DNA of 64,000 nt, taken from positions 1 to 64,000 of the forward strand of contig ML769531.1 of NCBI GenBank assembly GCA_009733575.1. Direction: 5' to 3'. The notes under the pieces were generated by a model. The model saw only the letters and a list, made by a program, of their open reading frames with translations. It had not been told where the DNA came from and did not search any database. Both the position numbers and the translations under genes were made by a program. This document shows, piece after piece, positions 34,967 through 46,509 of the stretch. Position 1 is the first letter of the stretch. The number at the start of each line of letters is the position of its first letter. The DNA comes from Gymnopus androsaceus JB14. Its lineage: Eukaryota; Basidiomycota; Agaricomycetes; Agaricales; Omphalotaceae.

Positions 34967-36194
34967 ATGAGTTTCGGAGACTACTCAGACATATGCTCTT
35001 CTGTTCCATCCTACACTTGGTGCAATCTCTTCTATCGACAACTTTCAGCAAATTCCAATCTCTCAAGTCTTCTTACCGGTCTTTCCGCCAATTCGACAAG
35101 CGCCCCCGTAGGAATCAATCCCTCCTGTGGGATCGAGAGAGTGGGCAATGACGGCAGTGTAGGAAATATCGCAAACATTGTCGCTTGCGCCCTAAGCATG
35201 GCAGTCGTGGTTGGTTTAATCCTTTTGACGGAAAGAAGAAAGGCAGCCGTTGGTATGTATCCTCGATGAATTCAGAAAAATCGCTTGCTGAATTTCTTTT
35301 TATGAAAGGTCGTGTCGAACTTCGGAACATGCTTGTGCTGTACTTTCTCACTCTTCCCTTCCAACTCATGGCAAACGGCTCTCTACTTATACAAGGCTCA
35401 ACGGGACTGGTCGTTCTTAGTGAGTGAGGTTATGTTCACCGTTAGCGACAACCTATATAACATTCTGGATTATCTATTATAAGCTGCGATTCATGCTGCT
35501 CTTGTCTCAACTCTGTTTTGGGCTTTGCTGGCCAACGCTCTTGTTTCGACCCAAGTCGTTGAAGATGGGACAATGGCATCCCTAGCGGTTAGTTGCTCCT
35601 ACACTGCATGGACTCAAGCTGATGAATTGTTATTAGCCCTTCTTCATTTTGTCTGCTCTGATATTTGGTGGCACGTTGTACATCTCCTTGGACGTTGCGT
35701 TAGGCATCACTCAACTCTTAGGACCGTCATCGTCGGACCCTGGACAATTATTGAGCATTCCGCTCTTTGTAATGACCAGTTTGTGGCCTGCTTTGTGAGT
35801 TCATTCTCATAACATTGTTAATCTTTTGCTTATTCCGTACGGAAATAGGTCTGCATTTCTTTATTTTGCCATAATGTTGTACGTTATTCTCAATATGCTC
35901 AAGGAAGGGCGCCCAACGCTCTACTACGTCCTTGCTGGTGTTGCATTTGTGCTCAGCCAACTGGCATGGTTCTTACTTGGAAAGGTGATATGCGATGGAT
36001 CCGGGAGCAAAGTAGATGGGTCATTTATTGCCACAATCCTTGAAACGGCTACAGTTGGGCTGCTGTTTCTGGGATGGAAGAGCATCACAGAAGGTGAGCT
36101 GATGTCTCCAATTCGTCGTCAAGGCCCTTCTCACAATTATGATACTGATATACTTTCCTTAGGTGCTTGGGATGACGACTCAACGTACTATTGA
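34967..36194 (+). CDS. CHS7: Chs7-like chitin synthase export chaperone
   Basis: ER membrane chaperone that lets Chs3-type chitin synthase leave the ER. Six exons join cleanly: the N terminus MSFGDYSDICSSVPSYTWCN is followed by membrane segments GNIANIVACALSMAVVVGLI, MLVLYFLTLPFQLMANGSLL, AALVSTLFWALLANALVSTQ (with the conserved VVEDGT), PFFILSALIFGGTLYISLDV and FLYFAIMLYVILNMLKEGRP. The signature block LAWFLLGKVICDGSGSKVDG then SFIATILETATVGLLFLGWK SITE matches the family. About seven membrane segments in all. The C terminus after SITE is very short (GAWDDDSTYY) compared with yeast Chs7. No break was seen. Confidence 0.85.
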
Positions 36195-36653
36195 TATACC
36201 TGCTCAGCCCATTGTATCTAAATCACTGCCGCCTCCAAAAAACCTTCTTGATTTCTTGATTCCCTTTCTTACCGCGTTGTGCTCATTCAGTTGATAATTT
36301 TCATTCAATTCGTTGTATGTTAAATAGCTGTTAAATAGCTAATAAGTCGCCGTTCTTTTTACTGTATCTCTTTCTCAGAAGCAGCTGCAAAATGCAGCAC
36401 GGTCGATTTTATATCTACACTCGGTGCACCCACTTGTTTTTTAAAACAATCCTTCCATGCAACCTTGCGCGATGCTAAGGCAAAATATCTGAACTCCTTT
36501 CATTGCGTCTCTAACTTCTAAGTACTGCATACTACATAAAACTACACAAAAACGTTCGACTACATACTATACCCTTCGTTTCCACAAGCTCATGTACATA
36601 CTACGACGACATATACCACTCTGTACAATATTCCTTACCGAATCCAGTCCCAG
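36195..36653. other. Intergenic region between CHS7-like gene and first GH128 gene
   Basis: Convergent 3' ends; AT-rich, no coding signal seen. Confidence 0.4.
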
Positions 36654-37749
36654 TCATTGAATGTAAGCTTCGCCCAGAGCATTAAGATTTCCGTTGCCGT
36701 CGAGTAAATCTGGAACAAAATCGATCAGGATTTTGTTGGTGCAGAAGTGAACGGTAAGAGGACTTACTCGTCTCCATACCAGTGGTTGAGCGCTGCGGTA
36801 AGGATCAGGTCACCGATTTGTAGTAAACATACACATCAAGAGAACTCACCGAAAAGTCGAACCAAGAGTAGCGCTCGACGTACGCCAACGACTCAGAATC
36901 CATCTGGCTGATTGAATCCGTAAGCGAAATTTCAACAGCTAGATCGATGAAGTATGGAGTTAGCTTTCTACTGCAAGACAAGCTACTTATGATCACTGAC
37001 CGCCTGCATTCCCCATGGTCGTGTCGGCATACTCTGTAACCCACAGATTGTAATTGGGAAACGCAGCATGTACTTCTGCTAAATACTGGATGAAATACTG
37101 CGAGCCCTCGCCGTACCTATGTCCAGAATGAGGACAAGAATGTAATGGTTCAGAGTGCACGTACCAGTGAATAGGAATGAAGTCGATTTTACAGCCACCG
37201 TTGCATGCAGACATAAAGCTATGGAGCCAGGTCAAACCCGCTGGAGCCGAAGACACTGCTGGAGCACCAAGCTTGATTCCAGAGGTAGACAGAGGATTCA
37301 TATATTGTTTCCAGAGTGATGCAGCGGTCGCTGGGGCGATGTTGGACTGTCCCGCTTGATCAGGTTCGTTGAATCCCTACAATGGGGATTAGCTGTGTCA
37401 GTAACCTCTTGAGTTTGGAGCTCACCAGAACATGCTGCGCCCCAAGTGATTTCACTGAAGCCTGAAAAGACTGGATGCCGCCGGTTCCCCATTGCATAGG
37501 GACGTGCTCAATCCCCTTTGGCAGGTTCGCCGGTGGTTGGACAGCCCAGTTGTACTCCCATGAGATTGCAGTGTTGGCCGCTCGGTTGAGATCAGAGGTC
37601 GTCGAATCCGAAAACGCGATACCACGTTTGGGGTTTGAGCCGCGACGAAGTGGGCTCGAAGATGGACGACGACGGATCGGGGTTGCGAAGGAGAGAGCAA
37701 AGAAAGAAACCAGGAATAGAACCGCGAATCCTGCACATTTGAAAGCCAT
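36654..37749 (-). CDS. Secreted GH128 endo-beta-1,3-glucanase, copy 1
   Basis: Cell-wall beta-1,3-glucan hydrolase of the family founded by Lentinula GLU1. The signal peptide is MAFKCAGFAVLFLVSFFALS, followed by a basic linker with RRRPSSSPLRRG. The catalytic TIM barrel shows KRGIAFSDSTTSDL, ISWEYNWAVQPP, VPMQWG, the acid/base motif HVLGFNEPDQAGQSNIAP, IDFIPIHWYGEG, and the nucleophile motif YNLWVTEYADTTMG, then VERYSWFDFS and the end NALGEAYIQ. Several short introns interrupt it, including one before the FNEPD segment and one within HWY. An upstream ATG at 37836 is in frame but would precede the signal peptide. It lies in tandem with a close copy at 38.6-39.7 kb. It probably acts in wall remodelling or autolysis. 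Confidence 0.92.
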
Positions 37750-38568
37750 TCCGCGAAAAACAAGAGGGAGTTGCGCTGAAGCTAGACTGGAAAGCTTTAC
37801 AGGCAGATGTACTCGTCCGGCGAGTTCTGGGGACATTATCCGTCTTTTATAGGACGATTGGACGGGATTACATTCTAGTACCTGAAGCTTAGTTTACAGG
37901 TTCTCGAAGTTCTCGAATCATATCACCTTCCAAATTTGACATATATAAGGCCTCGAATGACGACGAGAAGGGAATAACGATACCTGCATCGAGGTAGCGT
38001 ACCAACTCGTTTCTGGAAGAACCAAGCAAAAGCCAAAAGCGGATCGAGAAAGCGATTAAGAGAACGAGAAGTACCTTCCCCACCAAGAAACACCGCGGAC
38101 AGTAAAACTCCTATCTCTTCAAGTCATCTTCCGCAGTGCTACCCGCCTTAGGTTTGACACTCTAGTAATACTTTATTGCTCTGTATTTAGTTAGCTGAAT
38201 ACAGCTCTCATTTTATCTTTCCCTGAACCCTTCTACCCAAGCTTGTAACTTGCCCCTGAATTGCAACTTCTGAAAATTATGAAAATTATGATTGATGGAA
38301 GAAGGCTTAGACTTTGTTGAGTGCTCTGCTCCACCAGGTAACATCCGGAGCCGACGAATGTTCAAAACACGACGCAATCTGCCGAGCATGGTGCCTCGAA
38401 ACACCTTCCAAGCTCTTTAATCATTTCGAGAGGATGTAGCTCAATCGAGAGGTCGATAGTTGGTAAATGGTCATGATTTAGCAGGTTGCGGATTGCAGCA
38501 ATCCACAACCTGGTCAATTCACATAGCCCTGTTTACGATGCTACAATCATGGACGGACGACTCAATCA
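37750..38568. other. Spacer between GH128 copies, with palindrome
   Basis: No gene seen. A palindrome at 38482-38512 (CAGGTTG, GGATTGC and their complements, one mismatch, one-base loop) stands out. Confidence 0.5.
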
Positions 38569-39687
38569 TCATTGAATGTAAGCTTCTCCCAGAGCGTTAA
38601 GATTCCCGTTGCCGTCGAGTAAATCTGGAACAAAAAATCAATCAGGAATAATGTTGCAAGAGAAATGAACAGTAAGAGACTTACTGGTCTCCATACCAGT
38701 GGTTGACCTCTGCAAGTAGGGATTAGAATCTCCTGCTTGTACTAAACACACATGAAGAGAACTCACCGAAAAGTCGAACCAAGAGTAACGCTCGACGTAC
38801 GCCAACGAATCCATCTGGCTGATTGAATCCGTAAGGGAACTTTGAACAGCTAAATCGATGAAGCATGGAGTTAGCTTTCCACTGCAAGACAAACTACTTA
38901 TGATCACTGACCGCCTGCATCCCCCATGGTAGTATCGGCATACTCTGTAACCCACAGATTGTAATTGGGAAACGCAGCATTTATTGTTGCTAAATATTGG
39001 ATGAAATATTGCGAGCCCTCGCCGTACCTATGTCCGGAATGAGTGTGGGCGAGAGAAAGTAATGGCTCAAAGTGCACGTACCAGTGAATAGGAATGAAGT
39101 CGATTTTACAGCCACCGTTGCACGCAGACATAAAGCCCTGGAGCCAGGTCAAACCCGCTGGAGCCGAAGACACTGCTGGAGCACCAAGCTTGATTCCAGA
39201 GTCAGACAGAGGGTTCATGTATTGTGTCCAGAGCGATGCAGCGGTCGATGGGTCGATGTTGGACTGTCCCGCTTGATCAGGTTCGTTGAATCCCTAATAA
39301 AACGGTGATTAGCTGTACGGTCTCAAATGCTTGAAACATTAATCTCTTGAGGTTGGAGCTCACCAAAACATGCTGCGCCCCAAGTGCTGCGACTGAAGCC
39401 TGAAAAGACTCGATGCCGTCGGTTCCCCATTGCATAGGGACATGCTCAATCCCCTCTGGCAGGTCCGCCGGTGGTTGAACAGCCCAGTTGTACTCCCATG
39501 AGATTGCAGTGTTGGCCACTTGATTGAGATCAGAGGTCGTCGAATCCGAAAACGCGATACCACGTTTGGGGTTTGAGCCGCGACGAAGTGGGCTCGAAGA
39601 TGGACGACGACGGATAGGGGCTGCGAAGGAGAGAGCAAAGAAAGAAACCAGGAATAGAACCGTGAATCCTGCACGTTTGAAAGCCAT
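38569..39687 (-). CDS. Secreted GH128 endo-beta-1,3-glucanase, copy 2
   Basis: Tandem duplicate of the gene at 36.7-37.7 kb with the same exon layout. The signal peptide is MAFKRAGFTVLFLVSFFALS. Most of the chain is identical to copy 1, with substitutions such as NRAANT to NQVANT, GIQSFQ to GIESFQ, and IAPATAASLWKQY to IDPSTAASLWTQY. Both catalytic motifs (GFNEPD and WVTEYAD) are intact. The segment TDSISQMDS lacks two residues (SE) found in copy 1. Introns and 5' flank are also alike but more diverged, including a shared leader ORF upstream of the start. No break seen. Confidence 0.92.
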
Positions 39688-40554
39688 ACCACGAAAAACA
39701 GGAGGGGAGTTGCGCTGAAGCTGGACTGGGCGGCTTTACAGGCAGAGGTACTCGTCCGGCGAGTTCTGGGGACATTGACCGTTTCGTGATGCATTTTATA
39801 GGACTTGGACGGAGTTATGTTATACTGTATACATATACATAGTACCTGAAAGAAGGATATTATATTTTAAGCATTGCAGCGCCCGTCATTGAATTCGTAC
39901 CAAGTTATTTCTGCGAAGAGCCAAGCAAAAGTCAAGTCCACAATCACCGTCACCGTTTAAGCGGATGTAGAAAGATGCTCACATATAGGGCTGTCGATAA
40001 TGCGATTAACGAAGGGAACGTGAAGTTTCGAGGCAACCTTACGCCGATAGTGACATTCCTTCTTCCCCTTCAAACCTTTCCATTTTCCACTAAGTGCTAT
40101 GCAGTGAGGCCAACTGTGACCTGCATCAACAATCCGTCGAACCCGTTCCTCGATGACAGTTAAATAATACGCCGGACAAACGTTCCGCGTACACGTACTA
40201 TAACAGAACGGAGGGGTATAAAGATTGATAAGAATCAAGTTTCAGCAAAAGAATCGTTGAATCTTCGGGAACGGAGACATTACGCATTAGTGGGACGAGC
40301 TTTCAATGCCATCCAAGACCCGCGACTTCCTGTAGGCTGTACATCCTACCTGTGCCGTCCGCGGCTCCATCAATTCTCGTGAACTGTCCAGAAGAGCTTC
40401 CTACTTGTAGAGTATCGTTGTCTGACGCTATCAAGACAGAAAGGAGTTTCGACAAGGATTCAGCTCGGAATCCAGTCGGCTCCGAGGCTCTCTGCGTCGC
40501 ATTTGAACAAGAATGAGGGTATCACGGCTGTACAGGAAGGAGACACAGAAGGAT
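39688..40554. other. Intergenic region upstream of GH128 copy 2
   Basis: Holds the promoter of copy 2 in its first few hundred bases. The rest has no coding signal I can support. Confidence 0.4.
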
Positions 40555-40715
40555 CTACTCGTAAAGAGCTTCGATTTTGATGGTCTTTCCGTCCCGAGTC
40601 CATGTCAAGGTAAAACCTGTATGGATTTCGGATTGGCGTATGTGGCGCTCCGATTCGGACAAACTTGATTTTGAACTACTGGGGCTAGCCTGACCTATTG
40701 AACCCAGATACAGTC
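40555..40715 (-). CDS. Probable last exon of an unrecognised small gene
   Basis: Preceded by a good acceptor (gcatttttag), this frame reads a Ser-rich stretch, then IHTGFTLTWTRDGKTIKIEA ending LYE and a stop. The ending looks like real protein, but I could not place upstream exons or a start with confidence, nor assign a family. Confidence 0.3.
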
Positions 40716-41011
40716 CTAAAAATGCAACAGATTAATGAACTCGATCCGTCCTAAGACTCCTTGTTCTCGGACTTGGGTAAAATGCACTGCATTGGCACTG
40801 ATCTCCGACAACCAGCTCTTGACAAGCGTAACGAGAGGCTAGGGTAGCATGATCGATGGAGTCCTTGCAAAACGAACAGGGAGCATAACGAAGGAGGTAT
40901 CACGCAGAAAATATGCAAGGCCATAGAGACATGTGGTCATATTCGGAGAGACGTAGGCACATATACAACGCAGCATTAAGCAGGATACAAGATGGAGAAC
41001 CGGACAAACAT

Positions 41012-41523
41012 CTACTTCGCCTCCGGGTTTGCATTCCTAAAAAGAAAAGTCAATATATGTTCGGAACAATATAAGACAGAACGAAGGAATGAGGGAAAAA
41101 AATCAGATAGGAGCGAAAGACGTTAGATGCATTTTTGTCAACATGATCGTTTCAGTGTGAACTATGCTTGAATTTGGATTTTCATCAGATGGAAGGAGGT
41201 TCGAAAGGGATAGGAATCGTTTGACAGGAGGATGCGAGCGACTTACATTCGTCTCTTTCCTCCAGGGAGGGTAGTGACGTTCACGAATCTGGATAGCAAA
41301 ATATTTGAGCATTAGAAGAGCACCAGGCTTTGGACTACGCACCGTCTGTTGTATAATAGCCTCTTCTTCGCTCGTCCCTTGGGTGTCTTCTTCTTTTCTT
41401 GGGCCTCAACCTTTGGTGTCTGAGATTTGACTTTACCCGCACGAGCGAGCGATCCATGGACTAGTTATTCAAAGTAAGTTGAAAAATTTCGCATATTGAG
41501 ACTTCTTGCTAACCCTTTCCCAT
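41012..41523 (-). CDS. RPS30: 40S ribosomal protein eS30
   Basis: A 62-residue ribosomal protein of the small subunit, split into four coding pieces by short GT-AG introns. The first exon is only ATGGGAAAGG. The pieces join to [20 protein letters not shown], then [20 protein letters not shown], then [20 protein letters not shown] and the stop. This matches eS30 along its whole length, including the SLARAGKV and YNRRFVNV signatures. There is no N-terminal ubiquitin-like part, as is usual in fungi and unlike animal FAU. Strong expression is expected. Confidence 0.93.
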
Positions 41524-42554
41524 ATTTTAGCTGTAAAAAAAAATCAAAGAAACACGTATGTGTGTTTCGAGATAGAAGGTAAGGACGAGATTAACGGACG
41601 ATGAAGTTGAAAATAAGAGGAAGAGAAGGAGCAAGCGCCAGTCCTGTATAGTTTCACGTGCCCCAATATTTTAGCGCTGTCAGTGTGAGCGCTTCACTGA
41701 GCTCACTTCATGATCAAACAAGTATCGACTAAAAATTAAGAACAATTGATAAACCGAAGCACGAGTCTGTCGGAAAAATGCGAACTGACTTGTAATGCCT
41801 TATGGGCCTTATAACGATAAAGGGGAGCCTCATGATGCATTCCAAGGCCATGCTAAAACTTTAAGACACCATAAGACCATTCAAGACCTCCTAAGGCCTT
41901 GGACAATTTTGGTTTCCCAATCATCAATCATGTACTTCTCTGGCCATATTCTGGTAGAAATAACACTTTAGATAAACTTGTAAAAAAAACCCAGTCTCTC
42001 TATCTATGGTATTGTTGAGATAATTAATCATTGCGCTTCAGAAGATAAGCGCTGAACCGCGGAAGGGCGCCTGTGAGCTGTCTACAATTAAAAACCTGTC
42101 CCCTAGTACCGCACGTGTGTCAGATATATCTGACTCGTTTGTCGCGATTGCTGTATCGTGTTAATAGCAATAATTAACCATAGTATAGTGCTTTATACTA
42201 ACTAGTGTTTAGAGAGTGCAACGTACATATTCTAGTCACTAGAAGTAACTTACAGTATATCGTATACTTAGTATAATCTTTGATATATACTAGATTGTAG
42301 TTAAACTGTCCACTGGATAATATGCTAGTACATACGAACTTGTACAATGAAAGTGGTACAAGTGCTGCAACCTTTTTAATAGATCCGTAAGTCAGTCTTG
42401 ATAGGTCATCTAATGACCCATAAGTTGTGTAAGACCCTATAGTACTCAGAATCACAATAAGACCTATTAAGATCTTGGAACGCCCTGTGGTGCATCAGTG
42501 GCCCTCTTAAGTTGCATCCCTGCCTTAGGTGACTTGGAAGCCTTATATGGCAAA
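41524..42554. other. AT-rich spacer with AAGGCCTT/AAGACCT-type repeats
   Basis: Segments at 41790-41910 and 42440-42560 are rich in CCTTA, AAGGCCT and AAGACCT words and read partly as inverted versions of each other. This suggests a decayed element. No gene is seen. Confidence 0.35.
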
Positions 42555-44183
42555 TTAAGGTATATTAAGGCGCAACTCATTTTTCCGACATCTGAATCCA
42601 GTCTCCTCCAGACGGTTCAAAGGCTCGTATATTTCTGCAACTTCTTCGAATGAAGCTGGAGTACGATCCCAAGATATTAACACAAGTGAACGTAACGAAT
42701 TGATTCCTGTCCTTGCATCTGCATTGGACAAGCATCGCGATTGGACCATGTCCACAAGACCTACGTCATCAAAAACCTTCCCTACATAGGTCAAGGATAG
42801 ATGGCGAAGTTTCGGCAGGAGGGGAGTAGAAGATGTATTAAGACTTTGTATGAGAGCCGGGGTTATAGTTTTCGATATTTGCATGCCGGAATAATGACCC
42901 TGAACAGTCAGTGAGGTCAAAGAGGGTAAACAGTGGAGGATGGCGACGAGATTATTCTCTCGGAGCTGTAAGCCTCGTATTGAAAGGTTGGTCAAGGCGC
43001 AAGAAGAACGGCTCAGGAAGGATTCCAAAGAGTGTAACGACCAGGTAGCGTATGAAAGAACGCTCCCTTCCAATGTTAAGGAAGTCAGAGAAGGGCAGAT
43101 GAATGACAAAAAAACAATATCTAACAGGTTTGCTTCCTCTAGTATATCGGTGATTATCACAGACAGTGATTGAAGAGCTGGAAATACTCTTGGAGGAGTA
43201 GCAATTTCAGGAAATGGAGAAAAATGGTCCAGACGAAGCTGAAGTGAGGTGATATTTGGACAAAAATATGCCAAACCATCCATTCTCCCTTTACACGCAA
43301 CATCAAGAGACGTGAGCTGTTTCCACGGAAAATTTGACCTAAGTTCGATGACCAAGTAGCTGACACAAAGAGATCTGAGACAAGGAGCTTGCCCAAATAC
43401 CTCCAGCGACTCTCTGCTGCAGAAATCTAATTCGAGCGCTTCCAACACGGGAAACTGGTGGACATTGGCAGGGATGGAGAAAATCTCCCGAGAAAAATAG
43501 TTAGCGCCTACGAATGTGAGCTGTTGCCAACGATTCGAATGGAGTCCAATAAGCGACAGTACAGGATGAGGGGTCAATAATCCCTTGAAGAATGAACTCG
43601 GTGTGTCAATTCTTAGCCTTAGCAAAGAAGAACCAGACCGTTTGATGTAAAGCTTGACCGTGACTGCAAACAATTCATTAGTGCCTTTGGCATCTAGAAT
43701 CAACGATATCCGCGACCAAATGGCAGGGTATGCGAGCGCAAGTTCCCGCCATCGAGAACACACGCTGCTAACGACTAAGGCGGGCATAGCCGCTGGGCCA
43801 TCCTCACTATTGGCCCACAGTTGACTGCTGTTCAAATTTGGAGATTCTCGCATCTGATTATCATGAGAGACAAGGTCAAATATGGACATGAGAATCTCCG
43901 TCGGAAGCTTTTGAATTGAACATGGAGAGAGCAGAGATTGCAGTTTCGACTTGCATGCTTTCGATTTTTGTTGTCGAGATGAAAGGATTTGAATTTGCAA
44001 TTGCAGTCGGGCAATTTCGGATGCACAATTCTCGTAGTCTTCTTCAAGGAGCGAAAGGGTCTCCTCAATTTCTGGGCAAGCAGAAGGATCGGCTAATCGT
44101 TCCTCCATAGCGTCCGAGTCTACATCGAGACGGGGCGTGAAGTTGCTGGCACCACAAGTTGGGCATTTCGAGTAGGGAGACAT
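42555..44183 (-). CDS. F-box-like protein with CPTCG N terminus and leucine-rich repeats
   Basis: Single-exon, 542 residues. It begins MSPYSKCPTCGASNF, then a coiled coil (LLEEDYENCASEIARLQLQI), then the F-box-like segment (IQKLPTEILMSIFDLVSHDN ... VSSVCSRWRELALAYPAIWS). The rest is irregular leucine-rich repeats (LTSLTLEGSVLSYATWSLHS and similar). Proteins of this layout form a large expanded family in agaricomycetes and are presumed SCF ubiquitin-ligase receptors; the substrate is unknown. The chosen ATG is the first in the frame and places the zinc-ribbon-like motif at the very N terminus. No damage seen. Confidence 0.88.
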   Translation of the reverse strand: MSPYSKCPTCGASNFTPRLDVDSDAMEERLADPSACPEIEETLSLLEEDYENCASEIARLQLQIQILSSRQQKSKACKSKLQSLLSPCSIQKLPTEILMSIFDLVSHDNQMRESPNLNSSQLWANSEDGPAAMPALVVSSVCSRWRELALAYPAIWSRISLILDAKGTNELFAVTVKLYIKRSGSSLLRLRIDTPSSFFKGLLTPHPVLSLIGLHSNRWQQLTFVGANYFSREIFSIPANVHQFPVLEALELDFCSRESLEVFGQAPCLRSLCVSYLVIELRSNFPWKQLTSLDVACKGRMDGLAYFCPNITSLQLRLDHFSPFPEIATPPRVFPALQSLSVIITDILEEANLLDIVFLSFICPSLTSLTLEGSVLSYATWSLHSLESFLSRSSCALTNLSIRGLQLRENNLVAILHCLPSLTSLTVQGHYSGMQISKTITPALIQSLNTSSTPLLPKLRHLSLTYVGKVFDDVGLVDMVQSRCLSNADARTGINSLRSLVLISWDRTPASFEEVAEIYEPLNRLEETGFRCRKNELRLNIP

Positions 44184-44462
44184 TACGTATATGAGTGGAC
44201 CTAACGATAGTGTAAGTTACTGGTACTGTATGCGAGGGAAATTTGTGAATGGAATGTACTGACCAAGTCTAAGCCAGGTTGCGATAGTGGTCGTGGATAG
44301 TAAACGTGGTGTATTGCTAAGATGCCTTTCAATTGATCATTAACATGCATTCGCATGTGAGCCTCCTTCGTCTGGCTCGGGACCTTTGGCCTCGATCCTT
44401 AGTCGTCTCACATGGGTGCTCGCAAAGGAAGCAATAACAATGGATTAACAGGCTAGCATTTC

Positions 44463-45696
44463 AACTACATCTGGAAAACTACCTAAAGCCCAGGCAAGTC
44501 CAGGTGTGCCTGGTCACTCTCAGGGATGCCCAGGAATTTGGCCAATTCCTAGGCAACACTAGGCAACCCAAGCACCCCAGGTAGCCCAGGATTTCGGCCA
44601 AATTCTAGGGATCCTTGAGTATCTTTGAAGTTAATCAGGAATTAGCCTCAAGCAAGCCCAAAGACCTTCAGGATTTGGCCAAAATTTTAGGCTGCCCAGG
44701 TTGCTTGGGCTGCCTGGGAAATGGGCAAATTCCTGGGGATCCTGGGAAGCTCTGGGAAGCCCTGGGACAGCTCTGGGAAGCCCTGGGACACCCTGGGAGA
44801 GCGGTCATGTGCTCGTGCTTACGAGCACGTGATTTAAGCGCCCATCTGACGTTTTGGCTACATACTTTATGTTTTAATTAAAAGCTATAATGTATTATAT
44901 CCACAACAAGATTAAATTAACTGAAAGAGAAAAAATTGAGTCTAGTTTTCACATTTCAAGCCCTTTTTATCTAAGAATAATTACTGGTCACACTGTAGAT
45001 AGTCTCGGTAGACTATCATGATGGTGAGAAAATGGGCTCATGTGGACTTATGACCAAGTGCTCACCAATTTTCTTATAGGTGATGCTGACCCCACTAGTT
45101 AGTGTATATAGTGCATAAAGTTTCTAGCATACCTTACATCAAGATAGTTCAGTGGTTTTGAGCTCTCGCGCTATTGCTTATATAATACAGTTGACTGCGA
45201 GGCTGAGAGTTCAAACCTGTGAGGTGTCAATCTTTAACTTTATTATGAGTCATTTGAATTTAAGCGCTGAAACACCAAATGAATAAGACAATAGTAAGCA
45301 GTGAGCAGGAAGCGCAACAACCATCTATAATAAGTATATTAAGTACTGAGACTTGGATAATGAATAATGAATAAGTAAACAAAGAAGGTAAACATGAGCA
45401 TAAGAGGCTAAGATGGTAAAAAAATATATTATTTTAAATATTTTCTCTATGGATTCCCAGGGCGCCCCGGGGACACCCAGGGATGATCAGGGACACCCCA
45501 GGGATATTTAGGGACACCCCAGGAATACTCAGGGACACACCAGAGATACTTTTCTATCCTCAGGATGCACAGGATTCGGGGGGTTTCTTTGAGGTGCCTG
45601 GGGTGCCTAGACATCCTGGGTGTCCTAGTCACCCTGTGGGTACCTCAGTGCAACCTATATGTTCCTGGGCACTAGGGAATTTTTCCAGATGTAGTG
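44463..45696. mobile_element. Non-autonomous CACTA-like DNA transposon with CCCAGG-rich ends
   Basis: The right end read inward on the minus strand is CACTACATCTGGAAAAATTC, and the left end on the plus strand is AACTACATCTGGAAAACTAC. They form terminal inverted repeats of about 20 bases, the left with its first base changed from C. Each end is followed by roughly 300 bases of irregular CCCAGG/CCTGGG-type subterminal repeats. The centre is AT-rich and has no transposase. CACTA ends plus dense subterminal repeats point to the EnSpm/CACTA class. Flanking triplets (ttc and aaa) do not match, so no target duplication is confirmed. Confidence 0.6.
45126..45240 (+). repeat. tRNA-like segment (possible SINE head)
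   Basis: TAGTTCAGTGGTTT resembles an A box. GAGAGTTCAAACCTGTG about 60 bases on resembles a B box, and CTCGC/GCGAG could form an anticodon stem with an intron-like insert. The acceptor ends do not pair, so this is not a functional tRNA. It lies within the CACTA-like element. Confidence 0.3.
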
Positions 45697-46509
45697 AAAG
45701 GTAGAAAAACGCGTACTTAAGACGCGAAAAGTAAACTTGTTCAATCCTGCGGCAATGGCCGACTGTTATGACATCACTATATTACTCATATTTACCAAAA
45801 CGGGAGGTGGCGGTGACGCCGTGGGAGTTGCTAATGGCACAAGCGCCCACTAGTTCCACCCTATCTTCCCGTTAGCCAGTTATTGCTTCGCTTCGCTCGT
45901 AATCATATCGTAGATACTTGAGGGCAAGGGTCTAAACCGACTCTGAAAAATGCTTGAGGGAATAGGAATGTACAAATTGCATACTAACTATGTCAGTAAG
46001 TAACCTTTGGATTTGTCGAGTCAGAAACGATGCGATAAATACCCACTGCCCAAGTACTGGAGCTTACTGGAGTCGAATTCCTTCTACTAACAATTAGTCT
46101 AAACTTGCGTCGCTGACTCGGAAAGCCTCGCCTTTATAACTCAATTAGAGATGATGCATATCGCAGATGTAGAGGGAGAGTATCAGTACTAGAAGATGGA
46201 TAGAGGATATCCAATAGGCTATGAAGGCTTCGAATGAGAGCGCTCTGCGGTTATGGTTTTAGATGAGTCCATGTCAAAGAAGGATCCTCGACAGCTGACG
46301 ATATCAAGGATGGTAGTCGTTTGCAGACTGCTACGAGAAGGCTACAGTGTGAATCGAAAGGCTGGTCAAAGCGCACGGAATATGTAAGATGCACGAAAGT
46401 CACGAGAGCGTTTCCGTTTCATCATAATCACCTTTCCTCTTGACTTCCACTACCGAACTTTCAGTAATCGCAGTCTATTTGAGCACAACTTCAACGGCAC
46501 AGAGAAGAA
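45697..46509. other. Spacer and promoter region of the plus-strand regulator
   Basis: No gene seen. The last 200-300 bases form the 5' flank of the zinc-cluster gene. Confidence 0.4.

Noticed and set aside
44615..44881. Repeat-rich peptide (LWEALGQ-type repeats)
   Set aside because: It arises from translating the CCCAGG/CCTGGG subterminal array of the CACTA-like element.
45137..45233. Functional tRNA gene
   Set aside because: Box-like words are present but the acceptor stem does not pair and the T stem is poor.
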